Shown: piece after piece, positions 43,699 through 57,590 of the stretch | Position numbering within the stretch: the first letter of the stretch is position 1 | Layout: every line of letters starts with the position of its first letter | Origin: Flavobacterium sp. 1 | GTDB lineage: Bacteria; Bacteroidota; Bacteroidia; Flavobacteriales; Flavobacteriaceae | Direction: 5' to 3' | Assembly: GCF_002797935.1 (NCBI RefSeq) | Contig: NZ_PGER01000001.1 | Location: forward strand, 1,550,001 to 1,614,000 | DNA: 64,000 bases | Translations under genes and position numbers: made by a program | Notes under the pieces: generated by a model | The model's input: only the letters and a program-made list of their open reading frames with translations | Databases searched by the model: none | Told to the model about the DNA's origin: nothing

Positions 43699-45360
43699 TT
43701 ATTTCATTTCATAAGTAGTCACTTTATATACCGCAGGAGTTTGAACTTCTGTATTCTTGGCTGATTCCAATACAGGTTGGTTTAGTCCAGGCTGGGGAGG
43801 AACTATTTGTCCTTCTAAAGTCTGGGTAATCTTTACTTCACGCCCTTTTACAAGCAGGCGGTCATGATGCCAGGTTTCGTCACCATTAAGCATACGGGAA
43901 GTTATCCACTTTTCGCCTTCAAACTTTCCTTCAAACACTTGGCCAATGCGAATTTTTTTTGATGGATTACTCGATTCAAATCTTAGTCGTGCTGTAATGC
44001 CTGCTACTATATATTCATCCGGTGCCGTTTGAATAACCAGGCCATATCCAGTAGTGTTCCAATTATCATATTCCACAATTACTTTATCATCGCCAAATGT
44101 AAGCGTGTCGGTGGTACTGTTTTTAGTGCGCATAAAACCTCGCATTTTTCCTGTACCCTGATATTTAATTATATAGGGCATTAATTCATTTATTACAGAG
44201 ATTGACTGCCTGTAAGCTAAATTGCCATAAGCATCTTCAATCCCAAAAGGAGAAAAGCAAATAGCATCATGTTCTGCGTAGGCATAAAAAGCCCGGGCCT
44301 GTTCAGTTGTGCTTTCAGGAATAAAAAGCGGATTATCATATCGATGATACATCGCCACTATTTCTTTATAGTTGGGTTCATAAATATCAGGGGCGCAGAA
44401 ATCGATATAAGGCGCAAAGGCTTTGTAAATATCCATTACTCTGGATACTGGTCCACCGTTTGGATATACTCCGGGTAAATCAGTAGGTTTTAGAACCAAC
44501 CAGCAATTTACATACATAGGCAGGTTTAGTTCTTTTTTACCCAATCGGGCTATTTCATTTATATATTTGGCATATTGCCATGTCATGAAAAAGTTTTGTG
44601 CACTTTTCATTTCATCAGCAAATATTTCAGACCAAGTACCTTTAGTTTTGCTTCCATTTTTTTGCCAGACAGATTTCATTTCCGGGCTCAAATTATTTGT
44701 ATTTTTTTGTAAATACTTAATTAAGGTTTCCGGAACCTGAGACTTAAATAAGTCAAGTGCCTGTTTATTGTAATCGATGTCCTGAAAAGCACCAACTTCG
44801 TTTTCAACTTGCATCATTACCACAGTATGATCTTTGTCTATTTCTTTGATTCGTTTCATTAATTGCACATAAGCCTTAGCATCTGCCATCTGTGCTTCCT
44901 TACAAAAAGCTGAAATTACTTCTCCAGTCTCGCCATTACTTTGTTTTAATTTAAAAAACCGTTTTGAATCTTTTTTTACCCAAAGCGGCGTATAAGTGGA
45001 AAGTCCATTTTTCCAGCTTGCAAACCATATAATACAAAGTTTTAGTTTGCTTTCGCGAGCCTGGGCTATCATCCCGTCAATAAGTGAATAATCAAACTTT
45101 CCCTCCTCAGGCTCAAATTGTTCCCATGCAATTGATGCGATAGCTGTATTAAGTCCCATTTCTTTTAATTTTGAGAAAACGGGTGCCAAATAAGTTAAAT
45201 TGGAAGAGGTGGAATTATGCAGCTCTCCGGCAACCATAACAAAGGGTTTACCATCAACATACAGTCTGGTCATATTACCCTCTTTCTTTAATTGAGGTAA
45301 TTCCTGAGCTTTTAAATAAGCTGAGAAAAATAAAAAAGTAAATAGAACTAATTTTTTCAT
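43699..45360 (-). CDS. GH35 beta-galactosidase with DUF5597 domain
   Basis: A 553-residue secreted enzyme. The barrel begins KPFVMVAGELHNSTSSNLTY, with acid/base in MMQVENEVGAF (E188) and nucleophile in FIPESTTEQ (E349). From about residue 390 the chain continues as the beta-domain known as DUF5597 (VIVEYDNWNTTGYGLVIQTA, TAPDEYIVAGITARLRFE). This combination occurs in Bacteroidetes polysaccharide loci and acts on beta-galactosides. The next gene on the same strand is GH3; upstream lies the terminator at 45461-45500, so GH35 and GH3 form a separate unit. Confidence 0.88.
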   Translation of the reverse strand: MKKLVLFTFLFFSAYLKAQELPQLKKEGNMTRLYVDGKPFVMVAGELHNSTSSNLTYLAPVFSKLKEMGLNTAIASIAWEQFEPEEGKFDYSLIDGMIAQARESKLKLCIIWFASWKNGLSTYTPLWVKKDSKRFFKLKQSNGETGEVISAFCKEAQMADAKAYVQLMKRIKEIDKDHTVVMMQVENEVGAFQDIDYNKQALDLFKSQVPETLIKYLQKNTNNLSPEMKSVWQKNGSKTKGTWSEIFADEMKSAQNFFMTWQYAKYINEIARLGKKELNLPMYVNCWLVLKPTDLPGVYPNGGPVSRVMDIYKAFAPYIDFCAPDIYEPNYKEIVAMYHRYDNPLFIPESTTEQARAFYAYAEHDAICFSPFGIEDAYGNLAYRQSISVINELMPYIIKYQGTGKMRGFMRTKNSTTDTLTFGDDKVIVEYDNWNTTGYGLVIQTAPDEYIVAGITARLRFESSNPSKKIRIGQVFEGKFEGEKWITSRMLNGDETWHHDRLLVKGREVKITQTLEGQIVPPQPGLNQPVLESAKNTEVQTPAVYKVTTYEMK

Positions 45361-45460
45361 GAAATAAATATTTTTGATGATTTCAACAAAATATAAATCC
45401 TTGTTGAATGTTTAATTTGTAATGTAATTTGTTTGCTGCCAACATCTCAATTCTTCTAAA

Positions 45461-45500
45461 AAAACAGTTATTCCCAACTCATTCGGGAATAACTGTTTTT
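45461..45500 (-). terminator. terminator of the long GH operon
   Basis: AAACAGTTATTCCC and GGGAATAACTGTTT form a perfect stem of about 14 bp with a 10-base loop and T tract on the minus strand, 6 bp after the GH29 stop. A plus-strand T run is also present. Confidence 0.9.
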
Positions 45501-45505
45501 GTTTA

Positions 45506-47584
45506 TTATTTTGTAATCACATCCACTTCTGCATAACCAGCAACATTATCTCCAAAGGTGTTTTTCAATGCACGCAACTTAATGTAACGCCCCATTACCG
45601 GTGCAAAATTTTTGATTTGCATCAAAGGGTTATTTTTTATATTCGAAAACTCACCTTTATCAACTAATTTCCAACTCACATTGTCGTCTGATGTATAGAA
45701 CTCGTATGTAGTAACAATACCAGAACTCCATTTATTTTGATCAGGCGTGTATTTAAAACCAACAATGTTTTTACTATTTCCAAGATCAATCACTAAATCT
45801 ATCGGCATTTTATTGTCTTTATAATGCCATACAGTTGCTGGATTTCCGTCAAATACTGCAGTAGCATTATTATCGTTTATCCCTACTAATTTCCAGTCTT
45901 TTTTAGAAACATCAAATTTTTCTACACCAACTGGACTGCTCTTGTGTGAAGTAGGATCAAAAGAAATTGCTTTTATCTCCATTTTACCGTCAGCTATAAA
46001 TGGACCTGTATATTTTTTTGAATTTGAAGTAGGTTCACTACCGTCTAATGTATAGTAAAAAATTGGTCCAATATCATTAGTCGATATCGTTACTTCGCCA
46101 GATTGATTTCGGATAATTGATGGAGCATACAAGAACACTGGAGCATCATAAATTCCGATATTAGAAATAACAGGGTTGCATTTTGAGTCATTAACATTGA
46201 AACGTACCTTAGTTGCATTTACAGCAGAAAAACGAAGGATTCGTTTGTAACCAATGGTAGTTCCGCTTGCTACTTCTTTCCAGTTTCCATCCACAAAGGC
46301 TTCTACAGTAAAGGATTTCACACGTTGACCCAAACGGATGTATTCCTGTGCCATAAAACGGTTGAAAATGGTAGGTTTACCCAAATCAATTGTTAATGAT
46401 CCCGTTTTGATATTATCATCCGTAGTCCAATAGGTATTTTTCTTTCCATCTACCGCCAAATCAGCCCCAAACTTTTTTGATTTTTCACGCACATTTGAAG
46501 CTGTTGCTTTTTTGTTTTGGGCAATGTTTGTTGCAAAAGATTCTTTTACAGCTTTACCAAATTCGATGGCATTCTTTTCATCGGTTGGGTGAATCAAACC
46601 GTTTGGCATAATTGGAAAATTCAGCAACATAGTTCCGTTGCGTCCAATAGAGTTGTAATAAAGATCCATCAATTGGGGAACTGTTTTTACTTTATTGTCT
46701 TCGTCTGGATGATAAAACCACTCTGGACGAATGGAAGTATTTACTTCGGACATCACCCATTTATTCCCGTTTTCAACCCCAAAATGCAAATTGTTCCATG
46801 GAACATCACCCGTTGCGTTCAAGAGACTCCAGTTCGTTTCACCTACATTTCCATCCTCGGTTCCAACCCAACGAAGGTCTCCTCTTTCACCACCATCGTT
46901 CCAAATCACACATTTTGGTTGCAATTTATGAATCAATGCGTATGTGGTTTTCCAGTCGTAATATGTCTTAGCATCAATTTTACGAACTTCGTTAGCTCCA
47001 CCATAATATCCATCTCCACCATTAGCACCGTCAAACCACACTTCGAAAATTTCACCATAATTAGTAAGAAGTTCTGTCAATTGGTTTCTGAAATAAGTAA
47101 TATATTCCGGTTTTCCATAATCAGCGCTATTTCTGTCCCAAGGTGACAAGTATATTCCAAATTTCAAACCGTATTCTTTACAGGCATCAGCCATTTCGCG
47201 AACCATATCTCCTTTACCATTTTTCCATGGAGCATTTTTTACTGAATACTCCGTGTATTTAGATGGCCAAAGCGAAAATCCACAATGGTGTTTAGCAGTA
47301 AGAATAATCCCCTTCAACCCAGCTTCTTTGCAAATGCGTGCCCATTGACGACAATCTGATTTTTCTGGATTAAATAGTTTGACATCTTCATTACCAAATC
47401 CCCACGACTGATCCGTGTAGGTGTTTAACGAGAAATGCACAAAAGCATAACTTTCCATTTCCTGCACTCTCATTTGGTTCTCAGAAGGTGTCGGCCCACA
47501 GGCTGCTGGAGTTTTTATCTGAGCAACACCAACACTAGTTGATAAAAACGCAAGAATGACTGCGTATAAAAAAAATCTTTTCAT
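45506..47584 (-). CDS. GH29 alpha-L-fucosidase with F5/8 type C domains
   Basis: A 692-residue secreted enzyme. The barrel (about 25-345) begins SYAFVHFSLNTYTDQSWGFG and has ILTAKHHCGFSLWPS and the nucleophile in EVWFDGANGGDG (D185). This is the subgroup acting on alpha-1,3/4 fucosides in characterised members. After it come a discoidin domain (about 350-460), a chitobiase/hexosaminidase C-terminal-type segment (FYYTLDGSEPTSNSKKYTGP) and a second discoidin domain to the end (IVGFKYTPDQNKWSSGIVTT). It is the last gene of the operon, 24 bp after GH2, and ends at a strong terminator. Confidence 0.92.
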   Translation of the reverse strand: MKRFFLYAVILAFLSTSVGVAQIKTPAACGPTPSENQMRVQEMESYAFVHFSLNTYTDQSWGFGNEDVKLFNPEKSDCRQWARICKEAGLKGIILTAKHHCGFSLWPSKYTEYSVKNAPWKNGKGDMVREMADACKEYGLKFGIYLSPWDRNSADYGKPEYITYFRNQLTELLTNYGEIFEVWFDGANGGDGYYGGANEVRKIDAKTYYDWKTTYALIHKLQPKCVIWNDGGERGDLRWVGTEDGNVGETNWSLLNATGDVPWNNLHFGVENGNKWVMSEVNTSIRPEWFYHPDEDNKVKTVPQLMDLYYNSIGRNGTMLLNFPIMPNGLIHPTDEKNAIEFGKAVKESFATNIAQNKKATASNVREKSKKFGADLAVDGKKNTYWTTDDNIKTGSLTIDLGKPTIFNRFMAQEYIRLGQRVKSFTVEAFVDGNWKEVASGTTIGYKRILRFSAVNATKVRFNVNDSKCNPVISNIGIYDAPVFLYAPSIIRNQSGEVTISTNDIGPIFYYTLDGSEPTSNSKKYTGPFIADGKMEIKAISFDPTSHKSSPVGVEKFDVSKKDWKLVGINDNNATAVFDGNPATVWHYKDNKMPIDLVIDLGNSKNIVGFKYTPDQNKWSSGIVTTYEFYTSDDNVSWKLVDKGEFSNIKNNPLMQIKNFAPVMGRYIKLRALKNTFGDNVAGYAEVDVITK

Positions 47585-47608
47585 TTGATATATTGTTTAT
47601 TCTAATTA

Positions 47609-50041
47609 CTATTTAAGCGTTTTTATATTTATTGAAGTTTCTTCCAATCCATTGGATGATACCGATAATTTAATTTCACCCGCCTGATGATTGCTTTTTA
47701 TTACTACCAAAGCTCTACCTTTCCATGCTTTACGAGTGTTGCCTAAGTATGGTTCGAAGTCTTTCAAATCAGCATTGTCTACTCCTGCAATGACACCCGG
47801 CCCATCAATTTTAAAATGCAGACGATTGGCAGCGTTCGGTTGGAATATTCCATCCTTGTCTGTTATTTCAATAGTTATGAATGATAAATCCTGTCCGTTG
47901 GCCAGTATTTCTTTTCGGTCGGCAGTCAATTTTATTTTTGAGGCATCGCCAGCAGTCTGCAGAATGGCTGATTCCATTTCCTTATCATTTTCTACTCCAA
48001 CAGCTTTAAGCAAACCTGCAGAATATGGAATCGGAAAAGTAGCCTTAAATTGCTCCTCTTTACTGTTTTTTTGTTCACCAACCAATTTGTCGTTCAGGTA
48101 TAACCTTACTTTTGGATATTTTGAATATACCTCAACCTGAACAGTTTTTCCTTCAAAACCAGGCCATGTCCAGCTTTCCCATGTTGGATAAACCGACCAC
48201 CATGTTTCTTTGATTTCCAAAGGTTCCAGGGCTGGTTCACGAACTGCCATGTAGAGTTTTTCGTTAGTATTATGCAACAGGCTTCTGTAATGGGAAATGG
48301 GTTTTCTCCAGCCAATCAAATCTATATCACCGCAGTAGGCACCATGATAAGGGAAGAAATCATTTTCCCAGTGCTGGCCGGGAACTTCTCCCGAATAATA
48401 ATAACGACCGATACCTGATTCGCCCAAATAATCCATCGCTGTCCAAACAAAATCCCCGATTACATAATTATTTTCTTCCACCAGTTTCCAATTGTTAAAA
48501 GCATCTTTTGGATAGGATTCGGTTTGAACTATGATACGCGAAGGCACTCTTTTATGATCGTCCGGGGCAGTATGCAGGTTGTAATTATAACCTGCAACAT
48601 CGTGTGCCGCCATCAGCGGATCGAACACTTCCCACTTTCCGTTAGCTACAATTGCGGATGTAACAGGACGGGTATTATCTATTTTCTTTACTGTTGCTGA
48701 AAGCATTTTAGCTGTTTCAACGGCCTCAGGATCTGCCCGTTCGGGTATTTCGTTACCTATGCTCCACATAAAAACTGAAGGATGATTGCGATCGCGCAAT
48801 ACCATGGCTTCCAAATCACGTTGCCACCACTGGTTGAAATATTTAGAATAATCATTACTGTTTTTCCCGACATTCCAGCAATCGAACGACTCATCCATTA
48901 CCAGTAAACCTAATCTGTCGCAGGCGTCAAGAAATGCCTCAGAAGGCGGGTTGTGGGAAGTTCTCACGGCATTGAATCCACCGGCTTTGAGCAATTCAAT
49001 TTTGCGTTCCTCGGCACGATCAAAGGCAGCTGTACCTAAGCAGCCATTATCGTGATGTACGCAACCGCCGTTTATTTTTACTGTTTTACCGTTAAGCTGA
49101 AATCCATTTTCGGCAGTAAATTTTATGGAACGGATACCAAAATTGTTTTTTGTATCGTCCAGCGCTTTTTTATCTTTTATTACCTGAATCCGGGCCTGAT
49201 ATAAATGCGGTGTTTCAGGTGTCCAGAGCATAGGGTTTGACACTTGTATGGTTTGGGTTATTTCCTTCTCGCCATTGGCAGGAAGCTCAACCTGTGTTTG
49301 ACTGTTTCCAACACTTTTAGAACTCTTATCCAAAAGATGGGTTGTAACAACAATTCTCTGTAGCGATCCTGTTTCATTTTTAACCTTGGTTTTTACCAGT
49401 ACTGTCGCCTTTTTTGAAGATACTTCGGGAGTTGAAATAGCAACACCCCAGTTTGCCAGATGTACCGGATTGGTAACCATCATCCAGACATGGCGATAGA
49501 TTCCTGATCCACTGTACCATCGGCTGTTCATCTGTTGTGAATTATCAACACGTACCGCAATAACGTTTTCTTTTCCAAAAATCAAATATGGTGTAAGGTC
49601 ATAACTGAATGAAGAGTAGCCATAAGGATAAACACCCAGCGATTTTCCGTTGATAAAAACTTCAGAGTTCATATAAATACCTTCAAAATAAATAGCTGTT
49701 TTTTTTGCTTTCCAGCTATCAGGTACCTGAAAGGTTTTGCGATACCAGCCAATTCCTGACGGAAAATATCCGCCACCTCCACCAGTAGCATTTTTAGGGT
49801 GAATTTTTCCTTCGATACTCCAATCATGAGGTAAATCCAGTTTACGCCAGCTCTGATCATTGAAATCATTTGTTTTGGCTTCAGAAGCGTCGCCTAAAAA
49901 GAATTTCCAGTCAGAATCAAATAACTGTTTTCTTTCCATCCCGTTTTGTGCATATCCTGAAAGAAAGCTTATACATAGTATAAATAAGAATACTAGTTGT
50001 TTTGTAAAATATTGTTTTTTATATGAATTTAAGCTGTACAT
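47609..50041 (-). CDS. GH2 beta-galactosidase (first of three)
   Basis: The start was put at MYSLNSYKKQYFTKQLVFLF (810 residues), giving a signal peptide with a long n-region. Layout: sugar-binding jelly roll (DLPHDWSIEGK, GWYRKTFQVP), Ig-like domain, barrel with acid/base in WSIGNEIPERAD (E431) and nucleophile in VQTESYPKDAF (E508), a DUF4982-type domain (WWSVYPTWESWTWPGFEGK) and a last Ig-like domain (LHFKIDGPGVIAGVDNADLK). The substrate cannot be fixed from the sequence. It is 24 bp before GH29 and 82 bp after the other GH29 gene. Confidence 0.9.
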   Translation of the reverse strand: MYSLNSYKKQYFTKQLVFLFILCISFLSGYAQNGMERKQLFDSDWKFFLGDASEAKTNDFNDQSWRKLDLPHDWSIEGKIHPKNATGGGGGYFPSGIGWYRKTFQVPDSWKAKKTAIYFEGIYMNSEVFINGKSLGVYPYGYSSFSYDLTPYLIFGKENVIAVRVDNSQQMNSRWYSGSGIYRHVWMMVTNPVHLANWGVAISTPEVSSKKATVLVKTKVKNETGSLQRIVVTTHLLDKSSKSVGNSQTQVELPANGEKEITQTIQVSNPMLWTPETPHLYQARIQVIKDKKALDDTKNNFGIRSIKFTAENGFQLNGKTVKINGGCVHHDNGCLGTAAFDRAEERKIELLKAGGFNAVRTSHNPPSEAFLDACDRLGLLVMDESFDCWNVGKNSNDYSKYFNQWWQRDLEAMVLRDRNHPSVFMWSIGNEIPERADPEAVETAKMLSATVKKIDNTRPVTSAIVANGKWEVFDPLMAAHDVAGYNYNLHTAPDDHKRVPSRIIVQTESYPKDAFNNWKLVEENNYVIGDFVWTAMDYLGESGIGRYYYSGEVPGQHWENDFFPYHGAYCGDIDLIGWRKPISHYRSLLHNTNEKLYMAVREPALEPLEIKETWWSVYPTWESWTWPGFEGKTVQVEVYSKYPKVRLYLNDKLVGEQKNSKEEQFKATFPIPYSAGLLKAVGVENDKEMESAILQTAGDASKIKLTADRKEILANGQDLSFITIEITDKDGIFQPNAANRLHFKIDGPGVIAGVDNADLKDFEPYLGNTRKAWKGRALVVIKSNHQAGEIKLSVSSNGLEETSINIKTLK

Positions 50042-50123
50042 TTTGTTACGTTTTATATTTCTAAATACCTTAGGATAGTATATAGTATTATTATTCAATT
50101 TATAATTGAGAGTTATTTAAACA

Positions 50124-51899
50124 CTATTCGACCTTGAACACGATTGCCGTTGCAAATGGCATTTCCGCCGGACAAGTGACAACGAGACCATCAGTTTCCA
50201 GTTTCCATTGCAATTTCCCTTTGTATCCAAGCAATTTCACATCTTTAACAGGCTTGCTAAAGTATTTTGCATCGGTACCAAGAGATTTGATTTTCAACTG
50301 TGCTCCCGGAACAGGTACGTTCATACAAAATGCGTAGCATGCACCGTTCTTACCAATTGTGAAACGAATGTCCTGAGCATCGAACCTGAATTCTGCATGT
50401 TTACGATTCAACGCACCACCAGGAAGCATTTTCAACTTGCCGTTAATTTGTTCTCCTTCTCCAGGAATCGTCCATGCATGGCTTCCGTAAACAGCTTCCC
50501 CATTTCGTTTCATCCAGACACCAACTTCTTTCAACATTTTCATACTGCCTTCGTCCAATGAACCATCAGGCAAAATGGAAATACATAAAGCTGCATTACC
50601 ATCGCGGGCAATGGCTTCGATAATATAGCGAATCATCATTCCCGAATCGTAGGTAAAACCCGGAGCATAGAACCAGTCACCAACCGGAGCTTCTGCGATC
50701 CATGGCTGATCGGTTTTGATCTCGACCGGAACACCAAATTCTTCAGTGTTTACTGTACCATTAGTCTTTTTTCGGAATTTCACTATGCTGAAAGTATTCA
50801 CAGAGCCACGATTTTTGAGTGTGCGATTGTAGTAATCGGCTATAACGGTTTGCATAGCATCTGCTTTAAGGCCGGTTCCAGTTCCATCACCGGTAAAAGG
50901 TCCTTGTACTGTACCATCGGTATAAATAAAATCAGGGTCATAATGCTGTACTACATCCATCATCCTTAACGCCCATTTTGATGCATACCACTTTGCGTAA
51001 TCAAGGTGATTCGTGAATATGCCTGCCGGTGGAGGTGACCATCCTGAATAAGCAGCCTCGGTTACACCTTTGTACTCGCGCAGATTAATGCCGTAAAGCA
51101 ACCGTGGATCATATCCTTCCCACCATTTACCTTTGCCATCGGCAAGAGTCAGCCCCCCATCATAAGGCACACCTTTTTTAGCACCTTCTTTATCACTGCC
51201 AAAAGCCGTTTGCCACCACCACCAGGTATATTCGTGGTGAAATGTTACACCATAATGCATTCCATTGGCACGGCAAGCTTTCGCCCATTCGCCAATTAAA
51301 TCACGCTTTGGACCGATATTTACGGAATTCCATGGTTGATATTTTGAATTCCACATATCGTAGTTATCGTGATGTACTCCTTGAATCATCAGAAAACGAG
51401 CACCTGCAGCCTTATAAATTTTGGTAAGCGTAGCCGGGTCAAGCTTTGTTGGATTCCAATCACGAAGTACTTCCTTATACCCTGATTCGGATGGGTGACC
51501 GTATTTCTTGAAGTGATTTTTATAGGCAGTCGTACCTTCCGTGTAAAGTTTTCGTGCATACCAGTCACCGCTTTCACCTGCCGCTTGTGGCCCAAAGTGA
51601 ACCCAAATACCAAACTTAGCATCCCGAAGCCATGCCGGTTCACCAGGATAATTTTTCTCAATGGATTCCCAGGTTGGTTCAAACGGGCCGGATGCGATGG
51701 GAATATTCAATTTCATTTCGGGAAACGATTTTAAGTCACCAACTGTAATACTGTCTTGCGGCAAAATGGTTGATACCGAAGGAAATGCTGGTAACAAATA
51801 AGGTTCAACATTCGATTTTGGCTTCGTTTTTTTATTTTGGGCATTTAAGCCAAAAATCGTAATTGAAATAATAAAGACAATTTCTAAAATCTTTTTCAT
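50124..51899 (-). CDS. GH29 alpha-L-fucosidase (second type)
   Basis: A 591-residue secreted enzyme with signal MKKILEIVFIISITIFGLNA. The barrel runs from about residue 85: LRDAKFGIWVHFGPQAAGES, GARFLMIQGVHHDNYDMWNS, MHYGVTFHHEYTWWWWQTAF and the nucleophile in FIYTDGTVQG (D328). A beta-sandwich C-terminal domain follows from about 480. It is clearly different from the other GH29 (no discoidin domains, much longer loops), so the two probably cut different fucose linkages. It follows the large GH2 by 29 bp and precedes the first GH2 by 82 bp. Confidence 0.88.
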   Translation of the reverse strand: MKKILEIVFIISITIFGLNAQNKKTKPKSNVEPYLLPAFPSVSTILPQDSITVGDLKSFPEMKLNIPIASGPFEPTWESIEKNYPGEPAWLRDAKFGIWVHFGPQAAGESGDWYARKLYTEGTTAYKNHFKKYGHPSESGYKEVLRDWNPTKLDPATLTKIYKAAGARFLMIQGVHHDNYDMWNSKYQPWNSVNIGPKRDLIGEWAKACRANGMHYGVTFHHEYTWWWWQTAFGSDKEGAKKGVPYDGGLTLADGKGKWWEGYDPRLLYGINLREYKGVTEAAYSGWSPPPAGIFTNHLDYAKWYASKWALRMMDVVQHYDPDFIYTDGTVQGPFTGDGTGTGLKADAMQTVIADYYNRTLKNRGSVNTFSIVKFRKKTNGTVNTEEFGVPVEIKTDQPWIAEAPVGDWFYAPGFTYDSGMMIRYIIEAIARDGNAALCISILPDGSLDEGSMKMLKEVGVWMKRNGEAVYGSHAWTIPGEGEQINGKLKMLPGGALNRKHAEFRFDAQDIRFTIGKNGACYAFCMNVPVPGAQLKIKSLGTDAKYFSKPVKDVKLLGYKGKLQWKLETDGLVVTCPAEMPFATAIVFKVE

Positions 51900-51928
51900 T
51901 GGTTTATAATTTATATTGTTTATCTGAC

Positions 51929-55108
<3,180 letters not shown>

Positions 55109-57586
55109 CTATTGTTTTGAATTCCCTGCAGGGAAATTGATATTATTTATACCTCCTTTTAGTTGTCTTTGAACGCCTTTCCAGATGAAAACTCCGTCCA
55201 AATGAATTGGTAAAGTAATTTCACCACTAACATTATTTTTATCTTTTTGTAATTTCACACGAATAGTACCGAGTTTATGCGGCATAGTTGCATCAATATT
55301 TTTCAAATCTCCAAAATTAGGTTCTATCCTTACGGATTTAAAGCCAGGAGCATTTGGTTTTATACCACTTACCAACGATAAGAAGTAATAAACTGGCGAG
55401 GCACTCCATGCATGACAATCAGAACGTGTAGGGTCGGGTGTCTCGGCAAAAGTAGTCAAACCGCTATCTACCATTTTTCTCCAGGGAGTTAGTACCGCTG
55501 TAAATTGGTTGGCTTGCCCGGCTTTCTCAAGCGCTTCGAACAAGTAAAATTTAAAATATAAGGTGCATTGTGCCAAATCTTTGTCGTTGAGAAGAGTACT
55601 AACTATTTTAGCTTTATCTGTTGTTTCAGAAAATGTATTGGTTAAAATGGCTAAAATATTGGCATGTTGACTAAAAGTATCCTTTTCAGGAGAATCGGCA
55701 ATCAATCCTTTATTCGAATCGTAACATTTTTCAAAAACAGCAGTTTTAATTTTATCCGCCAAATCTCTATATTCAACAGCAATCTCATACATTTTGTATG
55801 TATCGAAAATAGCTGCTGCTTTTTCCAGCGTGTAAACATATTGCAAACTGAGTATGGACGAATTTCCGGTATGTGTGGCAGGCGGATTACCATTGTCCCA
55901 ACCTTTTGAATATGTCCAATCTACAAAATCCCACCATTCAACAGGACCTAACATTCCATTGGAATCAATGCGGTTTCTAAACCAATTGAGTGTTTCCTGC
56001 ATTCCGGGAATCATCGCCTTAACAAAATCAGAATCGTCATTCAGCATCCAATAATCATAAACCATTGTTACCCAAACCAATGAAAAAGGTGGAATAATCT
56101 GGGGTAGGTTACTACTTGGAAACCGGCTTTGCGTTATGCCTATTGGCAATTGCGATTCGTGTAAAACAGCAATTGCATTTTTAGTCAATCGGAAATCCCC
56201 TGAAACATAAGTTGAGACTAATGCCTGAATTCGGGCGTCACCAATGTATTGAAGCTGCTCGTAGTATGGGCAATCAAAAAAAGTTTCATTGGCACATAAA
56301 CGCTGGGTTCGCCAGCCAACATTCCAAATATCCTTTATTTGGGAATTGTCGCAATGAAACGATGCCTTTTCTTCGAGAGGATATGCTGAAAAAATGCTAT
56401 AAAAATCGTTTAAAACAAGTGGTTCCTCTTTTGTTTCAACTTCCATTTCAATATATCTGAAAGTCCGCCACCATAATGTCTGGAATATCCTATTGTTTTC
56501 CCCGTCGCAAATGATAACATCGGAGTTGCCTGTTATTTGTTTGTTTTCAATATCATTCCTGTTGCCTTTATTTCCCTTACTATCCAATAAGCTTTCAGCA
56601 TAAGTCAGTTTTATTGTGCTTTTCCCTCCTTTCGAAAAATTCAGTACGGGGTATGCCGTTGTTAATACATTTTGATCAATAAGTAATTTTACTTTCGAAT
56701 TTGCTGCAATAGTGATTGGTGTTTTACCATTCAGAAAACCTGCCGGAACGTTGATAATATCAGAACGACGGATCTTAAAAAACCGCTGTTCCTTTTCTTC
56801 CATAAAAGGTATTTCTCTTGGTGAAAGTAAATGGATTGAAGGCTCTCCCCATTCTCCCATACAACCAACAGGCTTCCCGGTTTCCACCACCTGGGCTTGT
56901 TTCCACTCTGTTACATCAAAATCAGTATCCATCCAGTTCCAGGGATGCTTCTCACAATCGAACTCCTCACCGTCTCCGGCAGCATAATATTGATTTATGT
57001 TTACCGAAATAGTTTTATATGCCGTATTTTTTAAAACAACCCAACTGTTATCTGAGTTAACAGCATTCTCTTCCTTCGTATTTCCCTGAATGATAAATCC
57101 TGTATGTCCCGAAATCTGGGCTAAAGGACGATGCCAACCAAAATTCCATACTATGGCAGAAATAATATTTTTCCCCGAATGAAGATATGGGGAAATATCT
57201 ATGCTCTCGAAATTCCATTTAAACAAATGACTTCTGGCAGGACCATTACAAACATATACACCGTTGATATATAGCTTATAGCGATTGTCTGCCGACACAT
57301 GAATAATAAATTTTTCAGGTTTTGTTTGTATTGAAATTTCTTTTCTGAATAAATAAATTCCATAATCCGTATTAGAATTATCTGGAAATGAAATCCATTT
57401 TGCTGTCCAGGGCTTGCGTAGCAATTCAGGATTGATTTCTGTTGCCTGTTGTACCGAAAACCTTGTGCTGTCAAATGATATACTCTTTTTCTGTGCACTA
57501 AGATGTAGTGACAGAAAAAAGAGTAGTATCATTTTACTCATTAAAAGAGGACGAATTAGATTTTCCTTTCTCATGGAGATTTCCAT
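55109..57586 (-). CDS. GH78 alpha-L-rhamnosidase
   Basis: An 825-residue secreted protein. N-terminal beta-sandwich domains (SADNRYKLYINGVYVCNGPA, HSGKNIISAIVWNFGWHRPL) lead to an (alpha/alpha)6 catalytic domain from about residue 420 with NETFFDCPYYEQLQYIGDAR and GPVEWWDFVDWTYSKGWDNG, the acidic region of GH78, and a C-terminal beta domain (SGIKPNAPGFKSVRIEPNFG). It would release alpha-rhamnose, which is absent from xyloglucan, so the locus probably meets pectic (RG-I) or arabinogalactan side chains. Neighbour gaps are 4 bp and 3 bp. Confidence 0.9.
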   Translation of the reverse strand: MEISMRKENLIRPLLMSKMILLFFLSLHLSAQKKSISFDSTRFSVQQATEINPELLRKPWTAKWISFPDNSNTDYGIYLFRKEISIQTKPEKFIIHVSADNRYKLYINGVYVCNGPARSHLFKWNFESIDISPYLHSGKNIISAIVWNFGWHRPLAQISGHTGFIIQGNTKEENAVNSDNSWVVLKNTAYKTISVNINQYYAAGDGEEFDCEKHPWNWMDTDFDVTEWKQAQVVETGKPVGCMGEWGEPSIHLLSPREIPFMEEKEQRFFKIRRSDIINVPAGFLNGKTPITIAANSKVKLLIDQNVLTTAYPVLNFSKGGKSTIKLTYAESLLDSKGNKGNRNDIENKQITGNSDVIICDGENNRIFQTLWWRTFRYIEMEVETKEEPLVLNDFYSIFSAYPLEEKASFHCDNSQIKDIWNVGWRTQRLCANETFFDCPYYEQLQYIGDARIQALVSTYVSGDFRLTKNAIAVLHESQLPIGITQSRFPSSNLPQIIPPFSLVWVTMVYDYWMLNDDSDFVKAMIPGMQETLNWFRNRIDSNGMLGPVEWWDFVDWTYSKGWDNGNPPATHTGNSSILSLQYVYTLEKAAAIFDTYKMYEIAVEYRDLADKIKTAVFEKCYDSNKGLIADSPEKDTFSQHANILAILTNTFSETTDKAKIVSTLLNDKDLAQCTLYFKFYLFEALEKAGQANQFTAVLTPWRKMVDSGLTTFAETPDPTRSDCHAWSASPVYYFLSLVSGIKPNAPGFKSVRIEPNFGDLKNIDATMPHKLGTIRVKLQKDKNNVSGEITLPIHLDGVFIWKGVQRQLKGGINNINFPAGNSKQ

Positions 57587-57590
57587 TAAT

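Noticed and set aside
46517..47146. 209-codon plus-strand open frame inside the GH29 gene
   Set aside because: It is antisense to a conserved GH29 barrel, has Phe/Ile/Ser-rich composition typical of reversed coding DNA and no family motif.
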